Assembly (NCBI GenBank): GCA_018697195.1
Contig: CM031857.1
Coordinates: forward strand, 92,345,631-92,409,630
Length of the DNA: 64,000 nt
Direction: 5' to 3'
DNA from: Certhia americana
Taxonomy: Eukaryota; Chordata; Aves; Passeriformes; Certhiidae
The position numbers and the translations under genes are program-made. The notes beneath the pieces were generated by a model. That model had not been told where the DNA came from. It did no database searches and saw only the letters and a program-made list of their open reading frames with translations. Shown here piece by piece: positions 20,001 through 28,500 of this stretch. Position 1 is the stretch's first letter. Each line of letters begins with the position of its first letter.

Positions 20001-22515
20001 CAGCTACTTACAATGCTACCAGGGAAACCAGAGAGTCCAGGAGTTCCCAAGTCACCAGGGTCACCTGCTGTCCCATTACAGCCATCATGACCTGGTTTCC
20101 CCCTTGGTCCTGGCTGGCCTGGATGACCCTGTTGAGGGAGAAAAAAAAGTGTTTATCTATCCATCTGTTTCTAGTTTTCTTTTTCCTGTAGTCACGAAGT
20201 ATTTAGACATTCTCACATTAAGCCCAAGGCTTGGATCCATGGGAAACTAGGATTTTCAAAGACAGAAACAGACAGTGCCTTTTTTTAATATAGCAGCAGC
20301 TTGAACTAGATGCCCCAGACAGCATGAAAAAACGAGTAGTGAAGGACCTCTCAGAAAGGGTAAGAAAGCTATGTTCAATGCAGGCTCTGTTATGCAGAGA
20401 ACTAAGACAGATGAGGCTGCTGTGCAGAGATCCACCAAGAACTCGGATTGTTAAGCATTTCAGTGCTTCACACTGGCAGAGCGGGAAGAAATGTTCCTCA
20501 CTGAGCTTGAACAGCTTCCAAGTCAGGAAAAAAGTCAAATCTAGCTCCATGCTTTTGGAACTAGATTGAGTGCCATGATGAGGCTTTGAATATGGAAGGA
20601 AACAGCAAGACTCAAAGGTAGCAAGCTGGGGACACTCCAAGACCTTGACACAGAGCCTCTGAAAAGTTACTCCTGTCTTAAACTGTATTTTCATTGCTGT
20701 TCCTACATTCACCTTAACTGCTGTTGCTTCTGGTTTGCACTGAGGCTGATGAGAATCAAATCTTCCATTGAGCAGCTCTTTGTTCCAGCAGGCTCAGTCA
20801 CAAAAAAACCCAGAAACTAACATAAAACATTTCTCCCTTCTCCTTTATCTACAGCAAGAGTTTTCTCTTTGCTTTTGCTCCATTGCCTAGGAAAACCAAG
20901 AATATCCATGTCCTTACTCAGCCAAATACTGGCACTCCTTATTCCAGAAGAGACCCAGTCTTGCCACCATTCTCATTTTGCTCCCAGCCCCACATCCTAG
21001 CACTGTGCCATTGTGATTTGTTCAGGTTTCTATCTTCCTGCCTTCCCGTGGTCAGTGAAAAACACTGGTTGGAAAATGTAAGGGTGCTAGAAGGGCAGGG
21101 AAGCTCAAAGAAGGTACACAACAGAAATGCAGGTTCAAGTTCTCTCTGAAGGTATTTATCCCTCACAATGAAATGTGCAGAGGTCAGGGAGGCAAGGCTG
21201 AAAAAGAAAACATGGCCAGGTAAGAGAAGCAGTCCAGCTATAGCAACACTGGGCTTCCCAGGGAGCAATTTACTCTGCTTCCCAGGATGTAACAGTGCTT
21301 AGAAAAAAATTCAGCATGATGCACTGAGATGAACAAGATCCTTGGCTCAGGAGTGTTAATAGAAATGGCAAATATGGTCTTCTTTCTTTCCTTAAAGAGT
21401 GAGAAAGAGGAAGACAAGGAAAATTGTGAGAGAGAAATCCCTGAAACTTGATAGGAAGCTCTTCTGGAAACAAAAGAGGGTGAAAGCAGAGTGGATGTGG
21501 ATGCGTGGGCTGCAAAGCGGGGCCCCGGTGTCAGGGAGCACTACAAAGGAAACCCAAGCCTGGGAACTCTGTCCAGGGATTCCAGTGACTCAGATTTCTT
21601 TGTTATTTTATGACACAAGATGTAAAGAAGTGTAGGCTGGGAAAATACTGTGCTGTGAACTTTACCCGGTTTTCCTCTTTGAGCGTTTCAGTTTCATAGA
21701 CCTGGTCAATTTGTTCAAAGTTTTACACTGTTTAGTGTAAAGTGTAGGATTTTTAAGACAATCTCAATCATGCCATATGAGCTATAAAGCAAATTTACCA
21801 TAGTTAGTATTCTAAAAATCACTGGTTGATATACAAGCCTTGCAAATCAGAAATAATTAGGAATGACCAACTCGTGTCCTTCATTCCCAAGCTTAAGAAT
21901 TGTGAAACACTTATGTCACAGGTCTTTCCTAGAAAAGAACATACTTAGCTGGGTAACCTCTGGAAACACAGGAAATTTCTGTGCTTTTCTGCCCCTTTTA
22001 CAAGGGGATTTCTCCATAGGACAAAGCAAATGGACCTTAATTATCTGAGGGATTGAGAGGGAGCACAGATTCTGCTCTTTTGTTGTGCATCTGCAATTCT
22101 ACTCACTTCAGAGCGAACGTCCTTAGCTAAAAAGTGTGTACGTGGCTGATGCAGAATTTAACCCCGACATTTTAATTAAAGTACAAAGGCTTTAAGCCAG
22201 CCTGCAATATTTGCATTTGGTGATTTCTTAAAGATGAAGTAACCCACTACTTACAGGAATGCCATCTGCCCCGGGGAATCCAGTGACTCCTCTTTGTCCC
22301 TAGAGTGAGACAGCACAATTAAAATGATGTTCTGCCAGCACTTTGCTTATTAGCTAAAATATTTGATATTCAAAAGTTACCACTTCTCCTTTGGGTCCAG
22401 TTATTCCTGGGTATCCTCTTTCACCTTTGTGACCTTTGGGACCTTGCACTCCTGGGATTCCCATCAATCCTGGTGGTCCAGTGAATCCCTGTGATCCAAG
22501 GAGTCCTGGCTGGCC
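403..22515 (-). CDS. COL4A2: Collagen type IV alpha-2 chain, internal part (21 exons)
   Basis: Joined minus-strand coding region, 5' to 3': 22515-22381, 22299-22255, 20128-20012, 19281-19210, 17672-17637, 17543-17481, 15322-15287, 14629-14588, 14032-13958, 12821-12777, 11578-11516, 10733-10689, 8676-8623, 8347-8281, 6991-6890, 6505-6350, 5765-5673, 5374-5208, 1992-1920, 1832-1726, 604-403. The total is 1795 bases, about 598 codons, in one open frame with GT-AG introns and matching phases. The product is a secreted chain that assembles with two alpha-1(IV) chains into the basement-membrane network protomer. The Gly-X-Y repeat, its interruptions and most exon lengths follow human alpha-2 as I remember it (for example exons of 15, 39, 24 and 45 residues at the 5' side). 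Alpha-6 and alpha-4 share the class but fit worse at the [17 protein letters not shown] and LPGEMGPKG exons. The signal peptide, N-terminal 7S start, C-terminal helix and NC1 domain are outside the window. Confidence 0.93.
605..1725 (-). other. COL4A2: COL4A2 intron, 1121 bp
   Basis: Plain AT-rich intron between the 107 bp and 202 bp exons. I see no repeat family and no collagen-like reading in it. Confidence 0.8.
1726..1832 (-). CDS. COL4A2: COL4A2 exon (about exon 23), contains RGD
   Basis: A 107 bp exon that completes a glycine codon and ends in phase 0. It encodes [13 protein letters not shown], then [15 protein letters not shown] and LPGQPGLP, uninterrupted triplets. Arg-Gly-Asp is at 1810-1818. 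The DG-x-PGRDG-x-DG core follows human alpha-2. Acceptor TTTAG, donor GTAAGC. Confidence 0.93.
1920..1992 (-). CDS. COL4A2: COL4A2 exon (about exon 22), 24 aa plus 1 base
   Basis: A 73 bp exon starting in phase 0. It encodes [16 protein letters not shown], then the break DSLHITTK before the split glycine. Human alpha-2 has the same 24-residue length and ends DSRTITTK. Acceptor CACCAG, donor GTAGAG. Only 87 bp separate it from the next exon. Confidence 0.93.
4072..4343 (+). mobile_element. CR1 LINE 3' fragment (plus orientation)
   Basis: Reads in CR1 sense order: degraded end of ORF2 (TTTAGATTAGATACTAGGAA, corresponding to the LDIRKK stretch), then ATCCCTGGAAGTGTTCAAGG, GGAACTGGGTGATCTTAAGG and a decayed TCCAA...ATTCTTTGAT 3' end. 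It is a 5'-truncated, inactive copy, antisense to the gene. Stop codons and small changes show that it is old. Confidence 0.9.
4791..5112 (+). repeat. GGAA/GAAA purine microsatellite with 10-base gap
   Basis: GAAGG-type repeats at the left grade into (GAAAA) and then nearly perfect (GAAA)n. Ten N (5030-5039) interrupt the pure tract, so the true length is unknown. In the pre-mRNA this reads as a pyrimidine tract of (UUUC) repeats, starting about 95 bases after the donor of the cysteine-bearing exon. Long reading frames across it are low-complexity artefacts. Confidence 0.97.
5030..5039. other. Assembly gap of 10 N in the GAAA repeat
   Basis: Ten N flanked on both sides by GAAA units. A round-number gap in a tandem repeat usually marks an unresolved or placeholder length rather than ten real bases. 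Confidence 0.95.
5208..5374 (-). CDS. COL4A2: COL4A2 exon (about exon 21), 56 codons, cysteine interruption
   Basis: A 167 bp exon. After GEEG comes the interruption [14 protein letters not shown], with cysteine codons at 5358-5360 and 5349-5351. Collagen IV chains carry cysteine pairs in interruptions, which are thought to form a local disulfide loop or lateral cross-links. Helix then resumes with [20 protein letters not shown] and ends GRPGYPGAK. The GxPGRKGxxGDxGxHGxPG pattern follows human alpha-2. As I recall, the human interruption is Cys-x-Cys rather than the Cys-x-x-Cys seen here. Acceptor CTTAG, donor GTGAGA; a (TTTC)n tract in the RNA starts about 95 bases after the donor. Confidence 0.93.
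5673..5765 (-). CDS. COL4A2: COL4A2 exon (about exon 20), 31 codons
   Basis: A 93 bp exon that completes a glycine codon at its start and leaves one base at its end. It encodes [17 protein letters not shown], then [14 protein letters not shown]. The PLFGLKG break corresponds to GFLFGLKG of human alpha-2, a good marker of the chain. Acceptor TTCTAG, donor GTAGGT. Confidence 0.93.
5766..6349 (-). other. COL4A2: COL4A2 intron, 584 bp, with TTTCA repeat
   Basis: Intron between the 156 bp and 93 bp exons. The left half is pyrimidine-rich on the plus strand (CTCTTCCTCTCTCC-type), so purine-rich in the RNA. The right part contains the pentanucleotide repeat at 6199-6262. Confidence 0.8.
6199..6262 (+). 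repeat. (TTTCA)n pentanucleotide microsatellite, about 13 copies
   Basis: Nearly perfect TTTCA units, with one TTTTCA variant near the left end. The transcript carries (UGAAA)n, beginning about 87 bases downstream of the donor of the 156 bp exon. Confidence 0.97.
6350..6505 (-). CDS. COL4A2: COL4A2 exon (about exon 19), 52 codons
   Basis: A 156 bp exon with split codons at both ends; the junction codon with the previous exon is GAG (Glu). It starts with the short break DGDKP and continues [16 protein letters not shown], then the interruption SPAYFAGPP, then Gly-X-Y triplets ending GPVGAP. The DGD...[10 protein letters not shown] segment and an alanine/tyrosine break soon after are both in human alpha-2. 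Acceptor TTTCAG, donor GTAAGC. Confidence 0.94.
6506..6889 (-). other. COL4A2: COL4A2 intron, 384 bp
   Basis: Unique-looking sequence between two exons; nothing recognised in it. Confidence 0.75.
6890..6991 (-). CDS. COL4A2: COL4A2 exon (about exon 18), split-Gly ends, two RGD motifs
   Basis: A 102 bp exon completing a glycine codon and ending with one base of the next codon. It encodes [16 protein letters not shown], then [15 protein letters not shown], then FSD. The GARGDPG-(F/Y)-PG start is as in human alpha-2. Arg-Gly-Asp occurs at 6978-6986 and 6933-6941. Acceptor TTTCAG, donor GTAATA. Confidence 0.93.
6992..8280 (-). other. COL4A2: COL4A2 intron, 1289 bp
   Basis: Contains the TTTC/CTGT microsatellite (7851-7911). 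The rest has several overlapping short reading frames on both strands, none with a recognisable product. Confidence 0.8.
7851..7911 (+). repeat. Compound (TTTC)n/(CTGT)n microsatellite
   Basis: TTTCT units with CTGT interruptions, followed by a run of five CTGT-type units. In the transcript sense it is purine-rich (ACAG and AGAA units). Confidence 0.95.
8281..8347 (-). CDS. COL4A2: COL4A2 exon (about exon 17), 22 aa plus 1 base
   Basis: A 67 bp exon, phase 0 at its start and leaving one base of the next glycine codon. It encodes [12 protein letters not shown] and then an interruption, [10 protein letters not shown]. Human alpha-2 has 22 residues here too, with a similar proline/serine/tyrosine interruption. 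From this exon on, most junctions split a glycine codon, as is usual in collagen IV. Acceptor GACAG, donor GTACAT. Confidence 0.92.
8623..8676 (-). CDS. COL4A2: COL4A2 exon (about exon 16), 18 aa
   Basis: A 54 bp phase-0 exon encoding [18 protein letters not shown], six perfect triplets. The 54 bp size is the common fibrillar-type collagen exon length. Acceptor TTACAG, donor GTACTG. Confidence 0.91.
8677..10688 (-). other. COL4A2: COL4A2 intron, 2012 bp
   Basis: No repeat family, exon or RNA gene recognised. Confidence 0.75.
10689..10733 (-). CDS. COL4A2: COL4A2 exon (about exon 15), 15 aa
   Basis: A 45 bp phase-0 exon encoding [15 protein letters not shown], five perfect triplets. The PGLSGE core matches human alpha-2. 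Acceptor TCATAG, donor GTGAGT. Confidence 0.91.
10734..11515 (-). other. COL4A2: COL4A2 intron, 782 bp
   Basis: Mostly plain sequence. The part around 11130-11390 is less AT-rich and open for 87 codons on the minus strand, but it has no splice signals in phase with the collagen exons and no collagen repeat. Confidence 0.75.
11516..11578 (-). CDS. COL4A2: COL4A2 exon (about exon 14), 21 aa, hydrophobic interruption
   Basis: A 63 bp phase-0 exon. It begins [10 protein letters not shown], a hydrophobic break in the repeat, then returns to triplets with [12 protein letters not shown]. The GEEG-(I/V)-MG-(F/Y)-PG core is shared with human alpha-2. Acceptor CCTAG, donor GTGAGT. Confidence 0.92.
11579..12776 (-). 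other. COL4A2: COL4A2 intron, 1198 bp
   Basis: Plain AT-rich intron; nothing recognised. Open plus-strand stretches near 11709-12029 and 12120-12392 look like chance frames. Confidence 0.75.
12777..12821 (-). CDS. COL4A2: COL4A2 exon (about exon 13), 15 aa, contains RGD
   Basis: A 45 bp phase-0 exon encoding [15 protein letters not shown], five perfect triplets. Arg-Gly-Asp is at 12807-12815; inside a triple helix such a motif is usually cryptic. Acceptor GTTAG, donor GTAAGT. Confidence 0.9.
12822..13957 (-). other. COL4A2: COL4A2 intron, 1136 bp
   Basis: AT-rich, with a 14-base A run at 13622-13635. No other feature recognised. Confidence 0.75.
13958..14032 (-). CDS. COL4A2: COL4A2 exon (about exon 12), 25 aa, interruption
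   Basis: A 75 bp phase-0 exon. Four perfect triplets starting [12 protein letters not shown] are followed by a 13-residue non-helical segment, [13 protein letters not shown], before the next Gly. Human alpha-2 also has an interruption here, but as I recall it is longer and contains different residues, so this is one of the more divergent exons. Acceptor CTCCAG, donor GTAACT. Confidence 0.9.
14033..14587 (-). other. COL4A2: COL4A2 intron, 555 bp
   Basis: Contains a short (TA)n tract at 14485-14503; nothing else is recognised. Confidence 0.75.
14588..14629 (-). CDS. COL4A2: COL4A2 exon (about exon 11), 14 aa, with short interruption
   Basis: A 42 bp phase-0 exon encoding [14 protein letters not shown]. 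The 14-residue length is not a multiple of three: GLGFYG contains the small repeat interruption found in human alpha-2 (GNRGLGFYG), which is diagnostic. Alpha-6 has GLGFQG at the corresponding place. Acceptor TTGCAG, donor GTAAAG. Confidence 0.93.
14630..15286 (-). other. COL4A2: COL4A2 intron, 657 bp
   Basis: Plain intron; a small CTAAT/TCTAA tandem near 14671-14690 is the only local repetition. Confidence 0.75.
15287..15322 (-). CDS. COL4A2: COL4A2 exon (about exon 10), 12 aa
   Basis: A 36 bp phase-0 exon encoding [12 protein letters not shown], a proline-rich and therefore stable stretch of triple helix. Acceptor CCCCAG, donor GTAAGT. Human alpha-2 has a similar [12 protein letters not shown] tract at this place. 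Confidence 0.9.
15323..17480 (-). other. COL4A2: COL4A2 intron, 2158 bp
   Basis: No known repeat family or exon is recognised. A moderately GC-richer part lies at about 16200-16600. Confidence 0.75.
17481..17543 (-). CDS. COL4A2: COL4A2 exon (about exon 9), 21 aa
   Basis: A 63 bp phase-0 exon of seven perfect Gly-X-Y triplets, beginning [16 protein letters not shown] and ending GRP. Its acceptor is TTAAAG and its donor GTAAGT. The intron before it is only 93 bp (17544-17636). Confidence 0.92.
17637..17672 (-). CDS. COL4A2: COL4A2 exon (about exon 8), 12 aa
   Basis: A 36 bp phase-0 exon encoding [12 protein letters not shown], four intact Gly-X-Y triplets. It has a strong donor (GTAAGT) and an acceptor TTTTAG. 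It is too short to stand alone, but its position, phase and similarity to the GEPGEPGLVGFQ tract of human alpha-2 support it. Confidence 0.88.
17673..19209 (-). other. COL4A2: COL4A2 intron, 1537 bp
   Basis: Strongly AT-rich, with a short (TA)n at about 18673-18684. No exon or repeat family recognised. Confidence 0.75.
19210..19281 (-). CDS. COL4A2: COL4A2 exon (about exon 7), 24 aa, non-collagenous interruption
   Basis: A 72 bp phase-0 exon. It starts [13 protein letters not shown], which is nearly the human alpha-2 sequence, then breaks the triple-helix repeat with [12 protein letters not shown] before the next glycine. The interruption has the same length as in human alpha-2 but different residues. 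It is one of the strongest indicators that this is alpha-2 rather than alpha-4 or alpha-6. Acceptor CTCCAG, donor GTAGGT. Confidence 0.93.
19282..20011 (-). other. COL4A2: COL4A2 intron, 730 bp
   Basis: Plain sequence. Overlapping minus-strand frames of 66-76 codons between 19647 and 19962 are not supported as exons. Confidence 0.75.
20012..20128 (-). CDS. COL4A2: COL4A2 exon (about exon 6), 39 aa, with N-glycosylation site
   Basis: A 117 bp phase-0 exon starting [13 protein letters not shown] and continuing [10 protein letters not shown]. The Cys-Asn-Gly-Thr motif (Cys codon 20078-20080, Asn codon 20075-20077) matches the cysteine and N-linked sequon near the end of the 7S region in collagen IV chains. 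Human alpha-2 also has 39 residues here. The exon ends GFPGSI, so the last triplet set is imperfect (SI before the next Gly). Acceptor CAACAG, donor GTAAGT. Confidence 0.94.
20129..22254 (-). other. COL4A2: COL4A2 intron, 2126 bp
   Basis: Contains a 164-codon minus-strand open frame (20218-20712) without recognisable domains. No repeat family is recognised. Confidence 0.75.
22255..22299 (-). CDS. COL4A2: COL4A2 exon (about exon 5), 15 aa
   Basis: A 45 bp phase-0 exon encoding [15 protein letters not shown]. The GFPGADGIP half is as I recall it in human alpha-2, whereas alpha-6 has a different tract (GFLGINGIP). Acceptor CTCTAG and donor GTAAGT are both strong. It is separated from the previous exon by an intron of only 81 bp (22300-22380). 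Confidence 0.93.
22381..22515 (-). CDS. COL4A2: COL4A2 exon (about human exon 4), 45 aa
   Basis: This is the first exon seen in the window, 135 bp and phase 0 at both ends. It opens [16 protein letters not shown] and ends [12 protein letters not shown]. Human alpha-2 has the same length here and the same GQPG start and TGPKG end, by recollection. The acceptor reads TATCAG before GGC and the donor GTAACT after GTG. It is uninterrupted Gly-X-Y, the beginning of the collagenous part of the 7S region. The exon upstream of it, which should carry the cysteine-rich N terminus, is not in the window. Confidence 0.93.
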
Positions 22516-25500
22516 CTGATAAAAACAATAAAACAGCATTTACATAGGAACAGTCGTGATGTATGGAGCAACAGAGTCAATCTCATGAAGAAAAAATAAA
22601 CACAGAATTTCTTTCCATCCCAGTAGGCTAGGCTCTTTGCTAAAAGTCATCTGAAACACCACACAGAGAAACCCCAGCAGCAGTGATTATATTGCACATG
22701 TGGTCATGAAATTAACACATGGATATTAGCATTCAAATCAATATTCACTACTTCAGTATTCATGGCCACTCTGCAAAAAAACTGTTTCCTTTGGAATGAG
22801 GTTTCTCCTACAATATAACGTGTGATGCTCCAAACAAGTAAAATATGCTTAACTGTGAAATTTGCTTATTGGCCATACCTATTAAAAGTGACATATTTAA
22901 TGGCAGGAATTTCTGCCTCTTTAGTGACAGTATTTCTATTCAGCAGTGCAGCCTGAAAATGATGGGACATGCATGGATCCATACAGGTTGAAGAGTTGCA
23001 CACAGGGCTCCCAGGTCATTCTCCCTTCCAGTGCTGGCTCAGCTCTTCACGCCACTTCAACCATCATTTAAAAATAATCTCTGTTGGCTGCCAGCATCAC
23101 AAGGCTCAAAAGGGGAAAAAACAATTTTGAAATGACACAATGGTGGTTTAAGTAATGGGTTGTGACAGTATGTCTAAGATCTGTGAACTGAATTATTTGA
23201 ATACTGTTTCAGACGTAGCATCACTGAAGGCACACATGTTTTGCATGTACTCACTGCACTAATGACATTAATAGTACATTGCTGCAATCCTTTCTGGAGA
23301 AATATGTTTTAAATGGAGCAAAGTGCCGTTTACCAAGACATTCAAATTAAGTCAAATCTAATGAAAGTTGTTTTTAAAATGTAATTAGTTTTTTTTCACA
23401 GACCAGGCTGGAACAGCACCAGTATCACACAAGGGAGAACAACTACAGCAAACCATGAACAAACACATATATATTTATACCAGAAATCTGATTAAAAAAT
23501 ACTACCTTCTTTTAGTACAAAACACTTGCAGTCTTGCCCATGCCTTCCAAGAAAGAGCTAGAAGGTGAATGCAATTCCTGTTCAAGAGTTCATTTAATGT
23601 CATTGAGGTGGAAAGGGGGCAGTGTAGGACTTGAAAAAAAGAAACCTGAAGATAGCCTAATTTTCTTTGGATCAGGAACTTTTACCAAAGATACTGAACA
23701 ATGCCTTACTGATACTGGGCAAAATTTATTTTAGTCTCATAGGCCCAGTTGTGATACTTTAAAAACTTCATCGTCAACAACTATCTAAGATAAACATTTA
23801 TCTGTGCTTTAGTTGTTTTCATAACACATACCCCAAACCAACTCTATGACTCAAACACAGCTTACTTGTAGCTCCAATACCAGATCAATTTTCCACACTG
23901 CTTCCATGTAAAATGGTTGTCACAACAGTTGGGGTAGGTTTTATATTTTAAATCTTACTGTATCACATCATACAAGTCCATACTGAGAAGCTGACACAGA
24001 CAAAGTACAGAACTGAGTGCAAGTCTTTAATTTTGGAAGAAGATTAAGAATGAGCCAATATGAAGGCTGAATTACATGGAGCTCCTTGGGACAAGCCACC
24101 AGAATGGATCTTTTGCTCTACTGTTATGACTGATTTGACAAGACAAGATGGTTTAGGAGCAGTGCCAAAGGACAGCATGAATTTAAGTGTTTGAACTGTC
24201 AGTGTGAAAGAGAATTCCCTCTGCTTGCAACCAAACCTGACTTTATACAGCATCCATAACTTTAAGCCAAGTCTGCTGTGTGGATTATTAGTGGCTAAGA
24301 GGCCAATGTCTTTTCAGATTAACAAACTGAGAAGGAACAAAGATTACATGAATAAATCTAAAACATAAAAGAACTCATGTTGACAGGAGGCATAAGTATC
24401 TGAACAAGCAGCTGCTCATTTCCTTATACCAGGCACCACTGGCTACAAATGCATCTACCTCCACCAGCAGTAGTTTTTAGTTTTTTCAAAATGCAGTGAA
24501 TCTCTAAAATTTATTCTGTGGAGGTGCAGATCACAGTAGACGTATTTTCTGAGTTGCCTGACCCAAATGGAAATGCTGATTAAAGGCATTAGAATAATGA
24601 CTTAAGTCTGAAACAGAATTTTTCAATGTGAATTCCAAGATCAGGAAAATCTTTCTTATACCACATTTTCTCCACTTTTCTTACCTACTATGGCTCAAAA
24701 TTTAAGTATATAGGAATTAACAAAATACATATGGGCATGCCCCACTAAACTGCCTTTTCAGGGAAATTGACATTTCATTCATTAAAAAAATGGAGCCAGT
24801 GATTTTATTTTTGCTTGGGTTCTTTAGGTAGAGCAGTATAAATTCTCACGCAAATATCAATCAAAAAGATTTCAATTTTACTATAAATATTATTCAATGC
24901 TTAAGGTAGTTTGTTCTCCCTCATGCACTTAAATCTAGAAAGGAACCTTTACAAAGGTTCTAAAAAGAGGGAAACATATTCATTACATTTGCAAAGAACA
25001 CAAAAATTATTCAAATTAATTTGTAGAGATTTGAGTTGGCTCCAGTTGCATTTAATTTCTGAAAATAAATTTTTCAGTTTCAGTTGCTTCTGCAAAGAAA
25101 GAAATAGAGGGGTTCTGGGCACTGGAAATGTCACTTCATTTTTGGAGTACCTGAAAACCAGAATAAATCATCTAAATTCCAAAAGCCACTCATCCTTCTG
25201 AGATAAACAAACCATCTTTTAGTGCCCCTCTATAGTCCTTTCAAGGGCAGCTGTCTGGAGGTAGAACACATGTAAATCTTGTCATTGCAGTTTCTGATTA
25301 AAGGCTGGTAATGTTCAGAGTTTTCAAATCCATGCCTGGCTTCCTACAGGGACAATGCAGAGCTGTGCAGTTCAAAGGTGGCATTCCACGGAACACAGTT
25401 ACCTCTCTAGCTCCTATATCAGATACCACTCTCCCACTTTCAGTCTCATTTTCCTGTCTGGTGTGGAGGAAGAAATAAACAAGGAATGGAAAACAAGGAA

Positions 25501-28500
25501 GGGTACTGGGCATCAGCACCCCTTCCCCATGCTTTCCTGGTAGTTATCTGGTCATTTGTCTGTTGAGGAATATGGGTTATTTAAAACAAAGGCAGAATAG
25601 ATCCTCATGGGACTAGTTTAACAAAAAGCTAGAGTCAGAGCTAGGAAATACTTAATATCATGACAATGTTTGTGTAATTCTTCAGCCAATTAGTACCTTC
25701 GTTTGTTAACTGAATTAACTTTGTTAACTTTCATTAACTCAGACATGTCAGCTTTAACTCTGCTTTCTTTATCTGAGATCTTTTGTTGGACAAGTATGTC
25801 CCCTTTTCATTAGCAAGTGACCTAAGAACATACTCTCTTTGGCAAAGGTCACTGGGGAGATTTAAGCAAAGACAATCAGTTTGAAAGGTTCAGTCAAACA
25901 AAGCATGACTCAATTCTCAGTCCCAAATACCCCTGTGTGACACATACACATGCCATGCATGGTAGTACTCTGCCTGTGTTCCTGGAGGGTCAGAAATCCT
26001 AAAAAATTCTCTAAAGCTGTAAAATTGTGCTTGACTTAAAATTTCCAGGTCTTCAAAAAAAATAAAAAGCAAGCCTAGGGGCTGGGGCACACATATCATC
26101 CATGCCACATTTTAGAAAACTTATGAAGAACTTTCTTCTGTACAAGCTCTGGCCCATATTGCCCTTTCCATTTCACTAGGGTGAATTGCACCTCTTCCCT
26201 AATCCAGAGCAGGGCACCATTACCTCATGTCACCCACCATGGGATTTACAGGCCAGTGCTAAGAGGCTCACTGAAGTGTGTGTGGAATGCCATGGCCAGC
26301 ACCTCTGAGAGAATGCATAAAAAGAAAAGGAAAAAGTGGGCTGATGGAGTATCTTGAAGAGTAACAAAAAGTTCTTTCATTGTTTTTATACAAAACTTCC
26401 ACAACTGTTTAGTTGAATCACAAAGCTCCCAATGTCAGGATATACACCTAAATAGGCAGTCCCTGCTTTGCTCTTCCTGCAACTTCAGATGACTGGAAGA
26501 GGTCTCACAAAATTCTTGTGGCCAGCCCAAATACTGGGAAAAACTGTTTACAGAGAGGAGCAAAGGTTGGAAATTAGAAAGCCTGGAGGAAATCTCCCCA
26601 GAAAATATTTGCCAGGTTATATATACATTGTCACTTGTCCAGTGACATGCATGAAAGAAAATGCTGCGAAGGTTGTGACTGAATTTAATAACTACATTTT
26701 GCAATTAAGTACCAGTGGGCATAAGAAGATCCTGATCAGAATTTTAAATTTGTACACAACGTTCATGTTTTGCAGCTTGAACTTCAATTTCCAGTTCTTT
26801 TATGATCAGTCAGATGAAAGAATGTCATGTTGCAATACTTTCTTCCTTCTAATTTACTGTTAAATTTACAGTGTGAAAATACAATTGACAGAGGAGGATG
26901 TGTTAATTTTGAGAGCAACCAAATGTTTAATGTGCTATACAAAGAGAGATGTAATAAGTGAGAGTAACTGCTCCAAAGGTTTTAAAACACAGGAATCAAA
27001 AATTGCTGAGAAATCCACCTACCAGGGTGGAAATACAAAGATAGGAGAAAACTGTTGACTTGCAATAAAGAGGAGAAAGAATCAGAGTTTCTACAGAGCT
27101 TCCCAGCCACTGAGCCCATTTCTCCATATTTCATTAAAGACAGCCATTTTGCAATTGCTTCTGGTACATGGAATGTGATGATTCAGTATTCCCCACATGG
27201 AAACAAGCCTTGTAGACCATCATTTCTTTTAACAGTGGACAAAAAGAAAGGAGGTTAATTCCCTGACATTTTGAAAAGGTCACTGGTGAAAGGACAAGTT
27301 CATTTCCTGCGGGAAGGGTGATCTGACCATGACAGACAAGCTGGAGCTGAGATTTTTTGGAAGAGCTCTAAGTCTGGAATGGTCCCTGTAAGAACAGATG
27401 GGGAAAGGACGTGACAGCAAGGACCTCAGTGCACTCCTACTCAGTGAGACCAGCAAGCAGAACAGACAGCAACTCAACAGGGAATAAAATAATTTACAAG
27501 GAAAATGAGCAACTTTTGAGCTGATTAAAAGTGCTAACCCAGGAAAAGACATCACCCCAGGCACACAAGAAAGAAATAGAAAAATTTTTAAATGTAATGC
27601 TGGCAAAATGTGGAAAACTGGGTGTAAACATAGGGAATTTGTGATTCCTTTAGGCGGTTTCAATGGAGGTAGTGCACTAAAGCAATCACTGACCCCAAGT
27701 AAAAAATGTATGATCTTAGTGCTCCCACCACCCCCAAAAATATAAACTACAAGGAAGGACCTCAAGAACCCTGCTGTGGTACACAGTCAGACTAAGATGG
27801 GAATATCACCTGGCATTTCTGCTGAAGCATAAATCCAGGAGATTATCTAGGAGTTTATGGATTAAATATATTAGAGGGGAATACGTAGGGGAAGGGTTTG
27901 GGGTTCAGCACCATGACGTGCACACTTGGCCAGAAATACTTCACCTATGGGGGTGCACCACTTTGGGTTAGGAGGCAGAAAAAAGCAGACCATATGCTGC
28001 CATGGCATGGTTTGACTCAGCAGCTGCTTCTGGCGTCACTGGGCTGCCCAGTACACACAGACCTTCAGAGATCTTCAGAAACTGATGAGTTCAACACCTA
28101 CCATGACACAGAAAAAAATTAAACATTTCTGTACCTTCTATCATTAAGTTGCACACTGATGATGTAGCTTGAATGGTTCCATCCACCTCAGCAACTTGAG
28201 TTTTGTTTAAGCAAGACTTAAACGCTTTTGTAATTCCACCTAGGACAAATGGATCAAAATGATCCATGGAAGGGTAGGAAATACAATACACAGGGCAAAA
28301 CAAAACCAGTGCTAGCCACCGGAGAAAAAGATATCTGAGAGAAAAAATATCCTGAAGTTTGTGCAGGCTTGGTTGTTACTTTATTTCTGTGTCTTCAGGA
28401 GTGTAGTAATGACTACTTCCTAAAAGCCTTGCAAGATTTTGCAGTGAGTATTCAGAAGCTCCTCACTAGATGGCACCAGCCATTGCTGCTGCACACAGAC

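Noticed and set aside
20218..20712. Minus-strand open frame of 164 codons in a collagen intron
   Set aside because: No collagen repeat, recognisable domain or matching splice phase; it is consistent with a chance frame.
1..22515. Assignment to COL4A4 or COL4A6
   Set aside because: Both share the alpha-2-class layout, but the [26 protein letters not shown] and ITTKG exons and most exon lengths agree better with alpha-2 as I remember the chains. A full alignment would settle it.
27280..27765. Minus-strand open frame of 161 codons in the long intron
   Set aside because: Hydrophobic, low-information composition with no family I recognise; no promoter or splice context. I could not link it to a LINE or a retroviral gene.
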